Source: Tetradesmus obliquus (taxonomy: Eukaryota; Chlorophyta; Chlorophyceae; Sphaeropleales; Scenedesmaceae). From it: a stretch of DNA of 64,000 nucleotides. The notes beneath the pieces are model-generated. The model made no database searches. It was given only the letters and a program-made list of their open reading frames with translations, and was not told where the DNA came from. How positions within the stretch are numbered: position 1 is the stretch's first letter; every line of letters begins with the position of its first letter. The translations under genes and the position numbers were made by a program. Shown here piece after piece: positions 10,948 to 21,288 of this stretch. The stretch is from contig CP126203.1 of NCBI GenBank assembly GCA_030272155.1, forward strand, positions 4,904,501-4,968,500, written 5' to 3'.

Positions 10948-12850
10948 CAGCTGCAATCTGCAGGCCAGCAAGCTGCTGGTACTACCTAGTAGGACAGGTG
11001 CTGCTTGCTAATTGCTTGAGCGGGGCTGCTGAACGACTTTCGGCAGTAGGCTGCTGCTTGGCTGGAGTCTGCGGTTGACAACCATAGCGAATCTGGGCAG
11101 CATAGTACTTGAAACACAAGATCTAGCCAGATGGTGGTAAATGGCTGCAGCGCACCAGCACTAGTCCCATGCTGTCATTGAAGCGTAACGGAGGGGCAGC
11201 AAAGCAGCACTAGTACTAGGGGGGCGATGTAGTGAATGAGAGTTGGGGCACGTTGACCTCAGATTGTTCTGTTATGGGGAGGCAGCACCACAGGTGTAAG
11301 GCTGCTGGCATAAAGCATTTTGCCAGGTGCTGGCTCACAAGAGCCGTTGTCAAACGTGCCTGCTGCCTGTGCAGCATGCTCGAGTCAACGAATTTGGCAT
11401 GTTCTTTATTTGTTGCTGGTGACGGACTCTGCATGCATTCCATATTTTGAAATCAACTCATACACAACATTACACTTGTCACACAAAAATCAAGTAGTCA
11501 TGTGCATGCATGCATTGCTGTCTGCAGTCACATGACCGTGCATACCATATCAGTGTTCAGCAACAGTTACTGCTTTGGTTTTCTAGGTTCCAGTTGCTGC
11601 GTTGGCGCGTGCATGGAATTGCAATGTGGTGACTGGGCAAACCATACGCCATGTGAGCTCTTCTGGGCGCTGTCAACCAGGCGCCATACCATTGCTTGAA
11701 GGTGTGCAGTCATGCATGTTTCTTGGTTCGTTGGAGGCCAGGAGCCATAAGGAGTCGATTAGAATACATCAGTGCCTCAGCTAGGGCTGCACAGTGTGGC
11801 AGGTATGCAGTGCGAGGTGGTGCCAGTGCTGCTGTTGCCATCGTAGCGGCTGTTATTTGCCACGGCAAGGTGTGCAGTGTGCGCTTGCCGGCGCTTGCTT
11901 GGGATCCTGCAGCTAGCTGGTGCGCTCTACCTTTCCCACAGGTCAGCCTTTGTAGAGGCCCACTACGGTATATGCAATGTAAACAACACCTTTGTGCATG
12001 TACTCAATGCTTGGCAAACCGGCCGACCGCCACGCGTTGAACACCACCACACGGGACACAGCAACACAAGCTTGGATCATGGCCAAATTGTACAACCTGT
12101 CGTGCCACTGCACCGCCAGCTGACACTGTGCTGGTGCCTCCGGCTGCTGCTTAGGTTGACATGTTTGATGTCTATCAAAACAAGAGTTCCAGCAACAAGC
12201 AGCAGTGTCCCTTTAATCTCTTGCCCAGCCACCATCAACCATGTTGCCAAGCAAGCCTCATGGTATCAGCAACGGCAACGTCAGCCCCACTGATGACATG
12301 CCGTGTCGTGCTGCACATGCACCCCTGTTGGCGCCAGCTGAGTCTCATGGGAGGCACACGTGGACTCCTAAAATAGGGCTGGGCTTACTACAGCACAGCA
12401 CATGCCTTAAAAACGTCATGTTACACACTTGCATACATAAGTAACACCTTATGGTAAAGGCAACCGCCATTATTCTGCGTCATCCTATCCACAGCTGAAA
12501 TTTGGTGCTTCACTGCGCTCACAAGCCCTTTTACTTCTGGATGTACTGCCTCAAAACCGTATTTGGAAAATGCAGTTCAATTCATGTTGTGCTGTTCAGC
12601 GATCTCATGCGCTGCCATGCCAGCTGGCAAGCCTGGTAGCATCACCAGCATAGCTCAGCAGGCAGCTCTTTAGAGCTAGCCTGTATGAATGGCTGTTATT
12701 TGGGCAGCAAACACAGCCACATGATCATTCGTCAACTTTCCTCCTCCGCCAAGCTGTAGTTCATTGAGCAATGCATTCGAGAAAAGCCCAGCCAGCACCT
12801 GCACAGCCACTGATTTGCATGCATGCACCGCCCATCCACCACCGCAGCTG
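10948..12850. other. Spacer between the two convergent oxidoreductase copies
   Basis: This ~1.9 kb region separates the stop codons of copy A and inverted copy B. It is less GC-rich than the exons and holds no recognisable gene. A TGTAA motif (11295-11299) is a possible polyadenylation signal for copy A. On the opposite strand a TGTAA lies at ~12421-12425, possibly for copy B. Confidence 0.5.
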
Positions 12851-14679
12851 TCACTCCACGAACTGCGCGTAGTGTGGGGTCAAGAAGCGGCTGCGTGTGA
12901 GGTGGCGTGGCAGCCCCGCCTGGCCGGGCAGCAGGCCCTTGCTCTGGCTCAGGCTGGGCGTGGCGCCCCGCGACACAGCCCACGCACTGTACTCCAGGTT
13001 GAACTGAAGCCACTGCAGGGGGCAGGAAGAATGGTGACAGAAAGGAACAGAATCAGCCCCAGATGAAGGTAGTGGAGCAGCAGCGGGGGTCATTGCACGC
13101 AGAAATGCAACGACGACATATTGGTGTCTGCCGCTGCCCGGGCAAGAAGCATGTGCCGAGTCCACATGCTCAACATGTGCAAGCAGGCTACGCGGCCAGA
13201 AGCCTGCGCCAGCTGCCTGCGCCAGCTGCACACTGCCACTCACACGTGGGTCGTCGCAGTCCCCCGTGATGGGGTCCAGCATGAAGCTCACACCGGGCGG
13301 GCCGCTGAAGTTGCCGCACGGCTTGGCCAGCGCCTTGGCGCCGCTGACGTTGTGCTGCAGCGCGCGCTGCTGCGTCCAGCCGCGCGGCACGAAGTACACG
13401 CCGTAGCCTGAGGGCGCCCAGCCGGTGCGGTCCTTGAACTCAAAGTGGCGCTCCCAGCACTCCGCCACAACGCTCTGCAGCTGCGGCAGGTCAAACTCCA
13501 CAAAGGAGAAGTCCAGCCGGCGCGAGCTGCGGGCGGCAGCGAGCAGGCAAGGGTTTCTGCTGATACGCTGCAGCAATCGCGCAAACCTTTCAATGACTTT
13601 GCTGTGTGAGTTGAAGTGGATCAGCAGCTGCAGGCAACCTAGCCACGCCTCGAGACACCATTGGTGCTGCTGTTGCTAGACTAGTGCATGCAGCAGTTGC
13701 AAGTCATGAGAAGCATTTCTGTGATTCATAATGCCAGACACAATGCTGGCATTACTCACCCCGGCTGCACTGCTGGGTAGCGGTTGACGAAGGCACTCCT
13801 GTAGTGCGTTGTGGGCGGGTTGGCACCAGACAGCAGCACGGCCATTGCGCGGCCCAGGGGTGCGCCCTGCAGGAAGCAGCTGTAGCAGCACAGCAGACCA
13901 CACACAGAAGCGGCAGCAGCCGCATGTCATGCAAGCCCTGCAGCAGAGCACTGCAAATCATGTTGTTGCACAGCAGAGCGGCATGCTGCTGCTGGCCTTT
14001 GCCAACAGAGGCGACTACCAGAGGTGGAGAGCACATGGCTGTCGTGTGCAGCTAGCCGCAATGGAAGCTGGTGGGGCGCATGACGGATGGCGTCATTGCT
14101 ATGGCTAGATTGGTGATTGGCTGATGAGAGTTCAGGCGGCAGCTGGCAGCTTCAGCTGACAACTACCTGTACTTGGTGCGCTGCATGAAGGCCTTCACGA
14201 GGTTGTTGACGCCCAGCGTCCTCATGATCACTGCACTCAGCGCCGCACTGCGCGCCAGCTGCGCCGCCGAACTGCTGGCCTACGGGCAGCGGCAGCAGCA
14301 GCAGCAGCAGCAGCAGTGTGCCACTTGGCGGCCAGTGCTTGCCGAGTCACAGGAGGGATGCAATCCACGTTAGGAAGGGAGGGGGGGCTTTGCTTCAGTC
14401 TGGAAGCTCAGTTGTTGCTGCCGCTGACGTAGGTGCATCAGGCCACTGCAGCACTGTATGCTAGCACCGCACCAGCATGATGATACCTGCTGACTCCAGA
14501 ACATCAGACGTGCCTGCGTGCCTTCCGGAAGGCGTGGATCCACGCCATGCAGCAGCAGCCTCACCTTGCTGCGTGCCTCAATGTACAGATGATCACTGCC
14601 GGGCACCAGGATGGCAAACAGCGCGTCACTGAATGCATGCGCCTGTGCCAGGTGTGCTGCTGCGTCCTCGCCGCTGCGT

Positions 14680-14785
14680 GTCATGAAGGCGTGTCATGAA
14701 GGCGTGTCATGAAGGCGTGTCATGAAGGCGTGTCATGAAGGCGTGTCGTGAAGGCGTGTCATGAAGGCGTGTCATGAAGGCGTAG
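14680..14785 (-). repeat. 13-bp minisatellite, 8 units, inside a coding exon of copy B
   Basis: The plus-strand unit is TGTCATGAAGGCG, present eight times (one unit with TGTCGTGAAGGCG) where copy A has a single equivalent (coding AFMTR). The 91-base excess exactly explains the length difference between the two exons and shifts the frame. Confidence 0.93.
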
Positions 14786-14851
14786 GCCGTAGTGGTGACG
14801 GCGATCCTGCGCCGCACCTCCAGCACAGCCTCCACCACGATGCCCATCATG

Positions 14852-14965
14852 CCTGCGGGGCAGCAAACTTCTCAAGATATTTGGTGCTGCAGCTCAGCTT
14901 GAATGCTGTTGTGCTTGCAGCACAGCGTCCACCACGATGCCCATCAATCCTGCGGGGCAGCAGAT
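14852..14965 (-). repeat. Duplicate acceptor plus exon 5' end in copy B
   Basis: The exon start at 14852 (GCAG|GCATGATGGGCATCGTGG in sense) is repeated upstream at ~14952-14917, again preceded by CCCCGCAG. A comparable duplicate of the exon at 15676 (DGCLV..SLS) occurs at ~15815-15780. Confidence 0.8.
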
Positions 14966-15153
14966 ATTGGAGATGTTTCAATCTTGAGATGTTTCGTTGC
15001 TGTATCTCAGCGCGATGGCTATCGCGCTTGTGCCGCCTGGCTTACAAGCCCATGGGCCCATGGCATATTTATGCCCAGCATGCCTGTGGCGCAGCGCAGC
15101 ATACAGAATGTGACAGCCGCTTGGCCGTGACTTCAATGCTGATGCAACTGCTT

Positions 15154-15382
15154 GATGTACTCATGTGTGCAGTAGCAGCGCGTGTGCTGTTGATATACTC
15201 ATGTGTGCAGTAGCAGCGGGTGTGCTGTTGATGTACTCATGTGTGCAGTAGCAGCGGGTGTGCTGTTGATGTACTCATGTGTGCAGTAGCAGCGCGTGTG
15301 CTGTTGATGTACTCATGTGTGCAGTAGCAGCGGGTGTGCTGTTGATGTACTCATGTGTGCAGTAGCAGCGGGTGTGCTGTTG
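15154..15382 (-). repeat. 38-bp tandem repeat, six units
   Basis: The unit begins GATGTACTCATGTGTGCAGT on the plus strand and recurs six times with one or two substitutions. It lies in an intron of copy B and is absent from the corresponding intron of copy A. Confidence 0.92.
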
Positions 15383-15871
15383 ATGATGCTGTTGTTGTTT
15401 TGGCAGCTGGTCCGCCTGGGCTGAGGATGTTGGCGATGCCATACCCCAAATTGTACTGAGCACAGGTCGCACCTCCGCGAGTAGGCACTGCCACGGCTGC
15501 TGCTGCTGCTCCTGGTGCTGCTGCTGCTGCTCTCAAGGCCCACAGGCGCACATCACAGTGGTACCCGGTGGTGCTAAGCTGCCTGTCCTGCCCCCCCCCC
15601 CCTCACCGTAGCTGCATGTGAAGGCCAGCAGCGCTGAGGGGTCCTTAGCAAGGCTGAGCACCACCAGGCAGCCATCCTGCAGCGCAAATAATGCAGCAGG
15701 TGATGGTGCATCCTGCAGCCATGCTGTCCTTGCAAGCACGATAGGTTCAATCCCTACAGCATGCAGCAGCACAATTCTGCCCTACACGTGGCTGAGGCTG
15801 ACCAGGACACCATCCTGCAACACACAGAACAGCAGGAGACAACCAACACTGCTGGACTGCACACCCAGACC

Positions 15872-15976
15872 CCAAGCACCGTGCTTGCAAGTTAGCATGG
15901 GAGTATACCACAAGCACCGTGCTTGCAAGTTAGCATGGGAGTACACCACAAGCACCGTGCTTGCAACTTAGCATGG
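15872..15976 (-). repeat. ~39-bp tandem repeat, three units
   Basis: Three copies of a unit containing CACCGTGCTTGCAAGTTAGC lie in an intron of copy B. Confidence 0.9.
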
Positions 15977-16384
15977 GTCTGGGTGTGCGCAGGTACATAC
16001 CTGCGGGATGCTGCCTGCAGCAGCTGCAGCAGCTGCTGCTGCTGCTGCTGCTGCTGCTAGCCGGCAAAGCCCGCAATGTGCTGCTGGGCTGTGCACGCCC
16101 CCCTCACCTCGTCCACGTATGTCACCTCTGTCACCAGCGCTGACAGGTACCCGGGCCGTCTACGCTGGAGTCCTTGCTGGTGCACACCACCAGGCTGCCC
16201 ACTGTGGCGTCACCAATCTCAGGGCTGAAGGACACCTCCAGGTCCTGTGAAAGGGGCACAGTTGGCAGCAGGTGGTGCACTCAGGTGTGTGAGGCTGCAT
16301 GAAACGCCAGCAGGGCCAAAGCTGCAGGCAGCTGCACAGTAGCTTATACCTGCAGCTGCTGCAGACTCTGTCTGCGCTGCAACA

Positions 16385-16500
16385 CAGCCACAGTGACTGC
16401 GGTCGTCGCATGCAGCAGCAGTGCCAGCAGCATTGGCTGTGTTGCAGCCACAGTGACTGCGGTCGTCGCATGCAGCAGCAGTGCCAGCAGCATTGGAGGT
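16385..16500 (-). repeat. 61-bp direct duplication
   Basis: Two near-identical copies (starting CCACAGTGACTGCGGTCGTC) lie at ~16387-16437 and ~16448-16498 in an intron of copy B. Confidence 0.9.
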
Positions 16501-16562
16501 GTAACTGCTTGCTGCACTGAATAGAACACAAACTTGAACCACCTGCTTCACTCATCCGATGA

Positions 16563-17129
16563 GTCAGGCTGATGCTTGTCAGGCGAGATCGGACGCTGAC
16601 TAAGTGATCAGGCGTAAATAATCAAATCTTGTCGATGTTACGGTTTTTCAACGAAAAGGCAAGAGCAGCAATACGCTGCAGGCAGTGCATAGGGGCGATC
16701 AACTTGCTTCTGCTGCTCAAAGCCCGTGTGTGATCATTGATCTTCTTCATACATGTGCACAGCACCCATTTCACTTGGAGAACTTGAATTTCATGTCATC
16801 AAACATCAAACTAGTGTGGATGGGTGTGCTGTGCACGCCCTGGAGCTAGGATTTTTCAGTTGTGCCGAGAGACTGATGACATACCAGCTCAACCGATCTG
16901 CACCTCGGTATCAGGGATCACACAGTACAGCAGACTGGGTTTCTGAGTATCGCATACCGGCTGCATACCGCACGATCTGGCAGTCGTATGTCAGGTCGTA
17001 ATCAGACCCTACGGTATGCACCGGTATGCCAGGTCACCAGAGCCGGTATGTTCAGGTCGGCCGAGCATGCCATACCGGTGCAGATTGGTGCATACCCCAC
17101 TGCAAAAACTGAGACGTCAGGCTGATGCT
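16563..17129. mobile_element. Candidate ~540-bp insertion bounded by 14-bp direct repeats, in intron of copy B
   Basis: GTCAGGCTGATGCT occurs at 16563-16576 and again at 17116-17129. The 539 bases between them are absent from the matching intron of copy A (7594-7904), differ in composition, and contain several CCGGTATG-like motifs around 16897-17100. The direct repeats could be a target-site duplication, but no terminal inverted repeats or coding sequence are visible, so the class is unknown. Confidence 0.4.
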
Positions 17130-17879
17130 CAGAAGCACACCCTGCTGCTTGCTTGTTCCCGCCCCACCTGCTTGGCCAGGTAGTCGTGCAGGTCTGCCAG
17201 CTTCACACCAGCCTGCACGCGCACGCAGCTGCCCTCAACTCCCTTGATCTGGTTGAGCCCTGCACAGTAGGTACTTGTGAGGCTGTAAAATGACATGCTG
17301 GCTGGGCTGGCTTGCCCAGCATCTGTCACCAGATAGTGATAGTACAATTGGTGCTCATCTGTTGCATTGCAGCTAAGCCCACCTGACATGTCCAATGTAG
17401 TTCCTGTCATCATCATCATGTTACCATTTAAGCCATAGCAACGTCGCCATCGATCCCGCGCCCCACAGGCCCCAATGCAGTTCCTGTGTTGGTGACACAG
17501 CCGTTCACGCTGTGCGTTGAGCCGACGGCCAGCACAGGCGAAGGGTAGGTGAGCGCGTCCTTCACAACTGCGCAAACATCCTCCACACTCTTGGCGACGA
17601 CATGCTTTTCAGGGGTTGTCACCTCGGTGAGATTCCAGTTGAACAACGGCTTTTTCACCTGGGTTGAAGCAACCAGCGGCGTGCTGTCCGAGCTGTTGCA
17701 GTGGCAGAGATTGCATAAACGTCAATGCCTGCATGCTCTGTGATGTGCGTGATATGTGTTCTGTGTGTCACACAGCCGTTCATGCAGATCCCGCACAATC
17801 AGCCAAACATGCGTTGATGTGTCATCAGGCAAAGTGTCACAGTCTTTAATGATTTAGTTACTCGCGACAGCTGACCCAC

Positions 17880-17999
17880 CTGTCTTCCCACAGCTTGCCC
17901 CCACAGTCTTTGTGCCCTGCCACCACATGGCGCTTGACCAGGGGTGGCCCGCTGTTTGGCTGTGCCACGTTGCACATCAGGTGCTTGGCAAAACTCCAG
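17880..17999 (-). CDS. Putative extra upstream exon spliced to copy B, unknown domain
   Basis: On the minus strand an AG acceptor (CCTGCAG|C) at 17999 and a GTGGGT donor after 17880 bound 120 bases reading WSFAKHLMCNVAQPNS then GPPLVKRHVVAGHKDCGG. It enters and leaves in phase 2. The copy B E1 exon at 17692 also begins after an AG in phase 2, so the two join in frame. An open stretch at ~18250-18050 (LGQHVPELAAPLL) might be a further upstream exon. I do not recognise the domain. I found no counterpart upstream of copy A. Confidence 0.4.
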
Positions 18000-18809
18000 C
18001 TGCAGGGTCAGGCAGCAATACGCAGGGCCCTGAAACAGCATATGCACACACGCATCATTGTTGCAGCCTCCAAGGTTTCGTGCTTCCTGGAAATTTTAAA
18101 CAACTTGCGCGACGCAGCTGAAGTGCTCAGCAATGGGGCGGCCAGTTCAGGCACATGCTGCCCCAGAACTATGTTCATGAAGCAGGCATATGCAGTATGC
18201 ATACCTATTCCATTCCAAGCAGAAGCCGAGGCACGCGGATGTGCCATGCGATTGCGCAACAGTTCAACAAGCAAAATACGTGTCACCCAAGCAGAGGGCT
18301 TGCCTGTATGGAAATTTGAACACATAGAAATCCACTACAAGCACTGCAGGCTTTGCCTTTGCCCAGCAGCAGACCGTGATCAGGCATGCAGCCAGCACTG
18401 CAGCAGCATGGCACCACAACGGCTCCAATAATTCAAAGAATAAAGATAATCGCCATGGCGTTGAGGCTACATTAATGATGTCAATAAGGCTAAATGATAG
18501 CGATTGCAGGCATAGACAGCACGCAACGGGATGTGCGAACGGCAACAGGTCGTACGCGTACGGGTGCCAACTGTGAGCGGGGAGGCAAGCTATCCGTTTT
18601 AAAACCAGCTGGTTACGTTCATAAAAACGAAAGATTTTGGAGCTTATCAACCCGAAATTTGGGGTAGCAGGGCCACGCCGGCTGCTGCTGACCGCCGCAG
18701 CCGCAGTTCAGCTGCAGTACGTCGACTGAGTACACTGGTATGCCTTCAGCGCGGCACACAGTATAAAGAATTGCAGGTACACAGCCATGCAACCTCTTAC
18801 CGGTCTCTG

Positions 18810-18899
18810 ATGTAACCTATGACCACCGCTAACACCAGATGGCGTGCAACATCATGATGTTGCACGCCATCTGGTGTTAGCGGTGGTCATAGGTTACAT
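18810..18899. repeat. Perfect 90-bp palindrome with no spacer
   Basis: The left arm 18810-18854 and right arm 18855-18899 are exact reverse complements (45 bases each, centre ATCA|TGAT). I checked it base by base; the symmetry ends at 18809/18900. Such a structure can form a long hairpin or cruciform. No gene is evident on either side within 500 bases. Confidence 0.97.
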
Positions 18900-19178
18900 G
18901 GCATGTCCCTAGTCCCCTGATCCTGAAGCTTAAGTTAAGCGTTTACTGGTAAAGGTAATGGGTAATGGTAATAATAAAATCGTTCCAGCGACTTCTAGAC
19001 TTGCGCGCAGCGCCATCAAACAGCGAAAACAAGTTATATATCACACGTGTGATGCTTCTGTTTGTACGAATTGGCTCCGCGAGCCTTTGTCCGGCTGTAA
19101 TAGCCATTGTAAAATTTGAGGTAACGGTAAAGGTAAAGGCCCTTAACTTCAGGTAAAGCCGGTAAGGGACATGCCATG
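18897..19178. mobile_element. MITE-like 282-bp element with 14-bp terminal inverted repeats
   Basis: CATGGCATGTCCCT (18897-18910) is matched exactly in reverse complement by AGGGACATGCCATG (19165-19178). Subterminal parts are also loosely inverted (CCTGAAGCTTAAGTTAAG against CCTTAACTTCAGG). The interior is AT-rich for this window, with GGTAAAGG/GGTAATGG motifs on both sides, and has no coding potential. The left end overlaps the 90-bp palindrome by three bases. It resembles a non-autonomous DNA transposon; the superfamily cannot be assigned. Confidence 0.55.
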
Positions 19179-19201
19179 ATTGAGGAGCTGGGCCAGCTGG
19201 G

Positions 19202-19236
<35 letters not shown>

Positions 19237-21288
19237 TCCTGTCCCAGCGAGCACAGGCAGTAGCGCATGCATATAAATAAATTTGCCGATTGCATTCATT
19301 ACAAGCATACCCATAATGCAACATCATGCATACTCACATAGCTGGGCGGTCCCCCAGGCCATCATGGCTGCTTCAACTTCAGACCGTCTGAGTACTAGAG
19401 GCTCTAGTACTGCTGCTCCTTCTACTTGTTCTAGTATTGCACGCATGTGAGGGCGTTCCAGCACACCCACACAACCTCTTGCGCCAGTGAAGGCCCAATG
19501 CCAACTCTGTAGAATGTACAAACATACCATCGTGCTATCATGTGTGCATTCGCTCAGCATATGGAACGCTGCACACAGCTTGCAACAACAGCAGCTGCAG
19601 CCACAGACGATTGAGCTGTCATGGACACATCTGGTCAGACATGCTGAGCATGTAAAGCGTTGCACACTTTTGGAATTGCAGCAGCTGCATCAAGTCACCT
19701 GGTGGCTTGCAGCTGCACCTCCTCCCTCACTTTCCTGCAGCCCAGCCAGAGGAAACCACTGCGCAGAGCGCTGCATGTGAGAGTGATGCCATAGTACAAG
19801 GCATTTCTGTCAAGCACATCCTGCCAGCAACAGTAGCAGCTTATGCTGTCTACACACAACAGCCAGCTGCTAGATTCCTGGAAGGCCTAGCATGCATTGC
19901 ATATGATAATCAAGAAAGCAAGATGAGCCACATTCAGCAGGGCTGAGCGCACACACTGCAGCGCCTGCTGAGGATTGCAGCAGATGCTGTGGTAGCTGAC
20001 CCCGCAGCCCGCATCCCACTTACACACTGTGCACGACACTGCCGCCATTTGAACAAATTGTAAGAACTGAAGTCTATGTGCAACCAACCTTATTATCATT
20101 TGCTGCGCATGCAAGCCTTCAACTGCTGCAGCTGCTGCAGACCTCCTAACAGTCGGTATGCACTGTACAGAGTAAACACCTACACCATGTGCCAGAACCC
20201 AATGCCAGCTCTGCTGCGTCTACAAAAAAATCCCTGCCAAGCTGCAAATGTAACCAACTGGCCTGCTGCTGATGCTGCTGCTGCTGCTGCCGTCCCAAGC
20301 TGATGCAGTGGACGTGACATGCCACACCGCATGGCAGCTGCCCGGCTACCAGGGGATGCATGCTGCTGTTGACCGAAGGTTCGCAGAGCTATGTGCTACT
20401 AGTGCATTCGTGTGAAACTGCTGCAAGCTCGCTAGCCTGCATTTGCCTATGAGCAAGCATCACCCCAAGGTGCCAACACGCATACTTTGCGTACACTGCG
20501 CACAAGCTGACCTTTCTGCAGCTGAGCACAAGCCCATCTATCATCAGCAGCTGTATCCAAACTGAAGTGAAGACGCGATCAGCAACAATGAAGCATCCGG
20601 CAAGTGGCATGCACGTAACATGTGCACGCACTGCCCTTGCCATAGCCGGCAGCAAATTTCAGGCGAACAACCAGCTGCGCAAAGCAGCCCTACGAGCTTG
20701 ATGCAAACATCATGTGTTGCACAAACATCATGTGTGTGCACAAGCTACTATTGGCGTGCATTGAGCCAGAGCCCTGCCCTCAACAGAAGCCTGTGCAAAG
20801 CCCTGGCAAGCCCTGCCCCCTATCAACAGCTGCAGTCAAACTACCCTTCACAGGCGATCAGCATCAAGACAGCAGCCAGCAAGCTGCGTGCATGCACGCG
20901 ACATGTGCATTCACGCGACATGTGCATTCACTGCTCTTGCTACAGTCAGCCAGCAAACAACAGGAGCAGCCAACCCCCATCGCGCCACAGCGCACACCAT
21001 GAACAGATCCCAGAAACAAAAGGCGACCCTGACACCCACCGTACATGAATGCCGGCAGAGTGCGCCTGTTGCATGCGGGGCGTGTCACGTCTGCATGTCA
21101 CAGCTTTCCTCACACAAACAAGCCATCAGACATGCATGGCGCCACCATCCAAAACCACTCTGCATGTGTCCTGCAGTGCATGCACACCCAACAACCAGCA
21201 TGTTGCCCCTAGAGCTCCTCAGCATCTGCGCTGCCCTGCTGATGCGCTGCTGATGCGCCGCTGATGCGCCGCTGTGCACACATCGCGC
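19179..21288. other. Intergenic region with no supported gene
   Basis: It contains a (CAG)n tract (19202-19234) and a small inverted repeat (AGTACTAGAG/CTCTAGTACT, 19391-19411). The open frames present lack family motifs. The part nearest 21289 is presumably the 3' UTR of the kelch gene. Confidence 0.5.

Larger units (their letters stand above)
12851..17999 (-). pseudogene. FAD-binding oxidoreductase copy B, inverted duplicate of copy A, frame-disrupted
   Basis: Every exon of copy A has a counterpart here on the minus strand: 17692 to ~17388 (E1), 17259-17168, 16244-16108, 15676-15607, 14852-14565, an exon near 14285-14170, one near 13880-13765, 13526-13244 and 13012-12851. Two lesions break the frame. 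The 16244-16108 exon is 137 instead of 138 bases because a GGGG run has become GGG (~16150), which soon gives a stop. The 14852-14565 exon is 288 instead of 197 bases because of seven extra 13-base units (91 bases), giving a stop near 14708. The end of E1 is also duplicated, and no in-frame ATG precedes E1. The last two exons are almost identical to copy A (three residue differences that I counted), whereas E1 differs at about a quarter of positions. It could still be transcribed. Confidence 0.78.

Noticed and set aside
15154-15382. CRISPR-like regular repeats
   Set aside because: Units are directly adjacent tandem copies without unique spacers, in a eukaryotic intron.
15735-15770. tRNA T-loop-like GGTTCAATCCCTA
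   Set aside because: No acceptor stem, D-arm or anticodon arm can be drawn around it; the region matches sequence flanking an exon in copy A.
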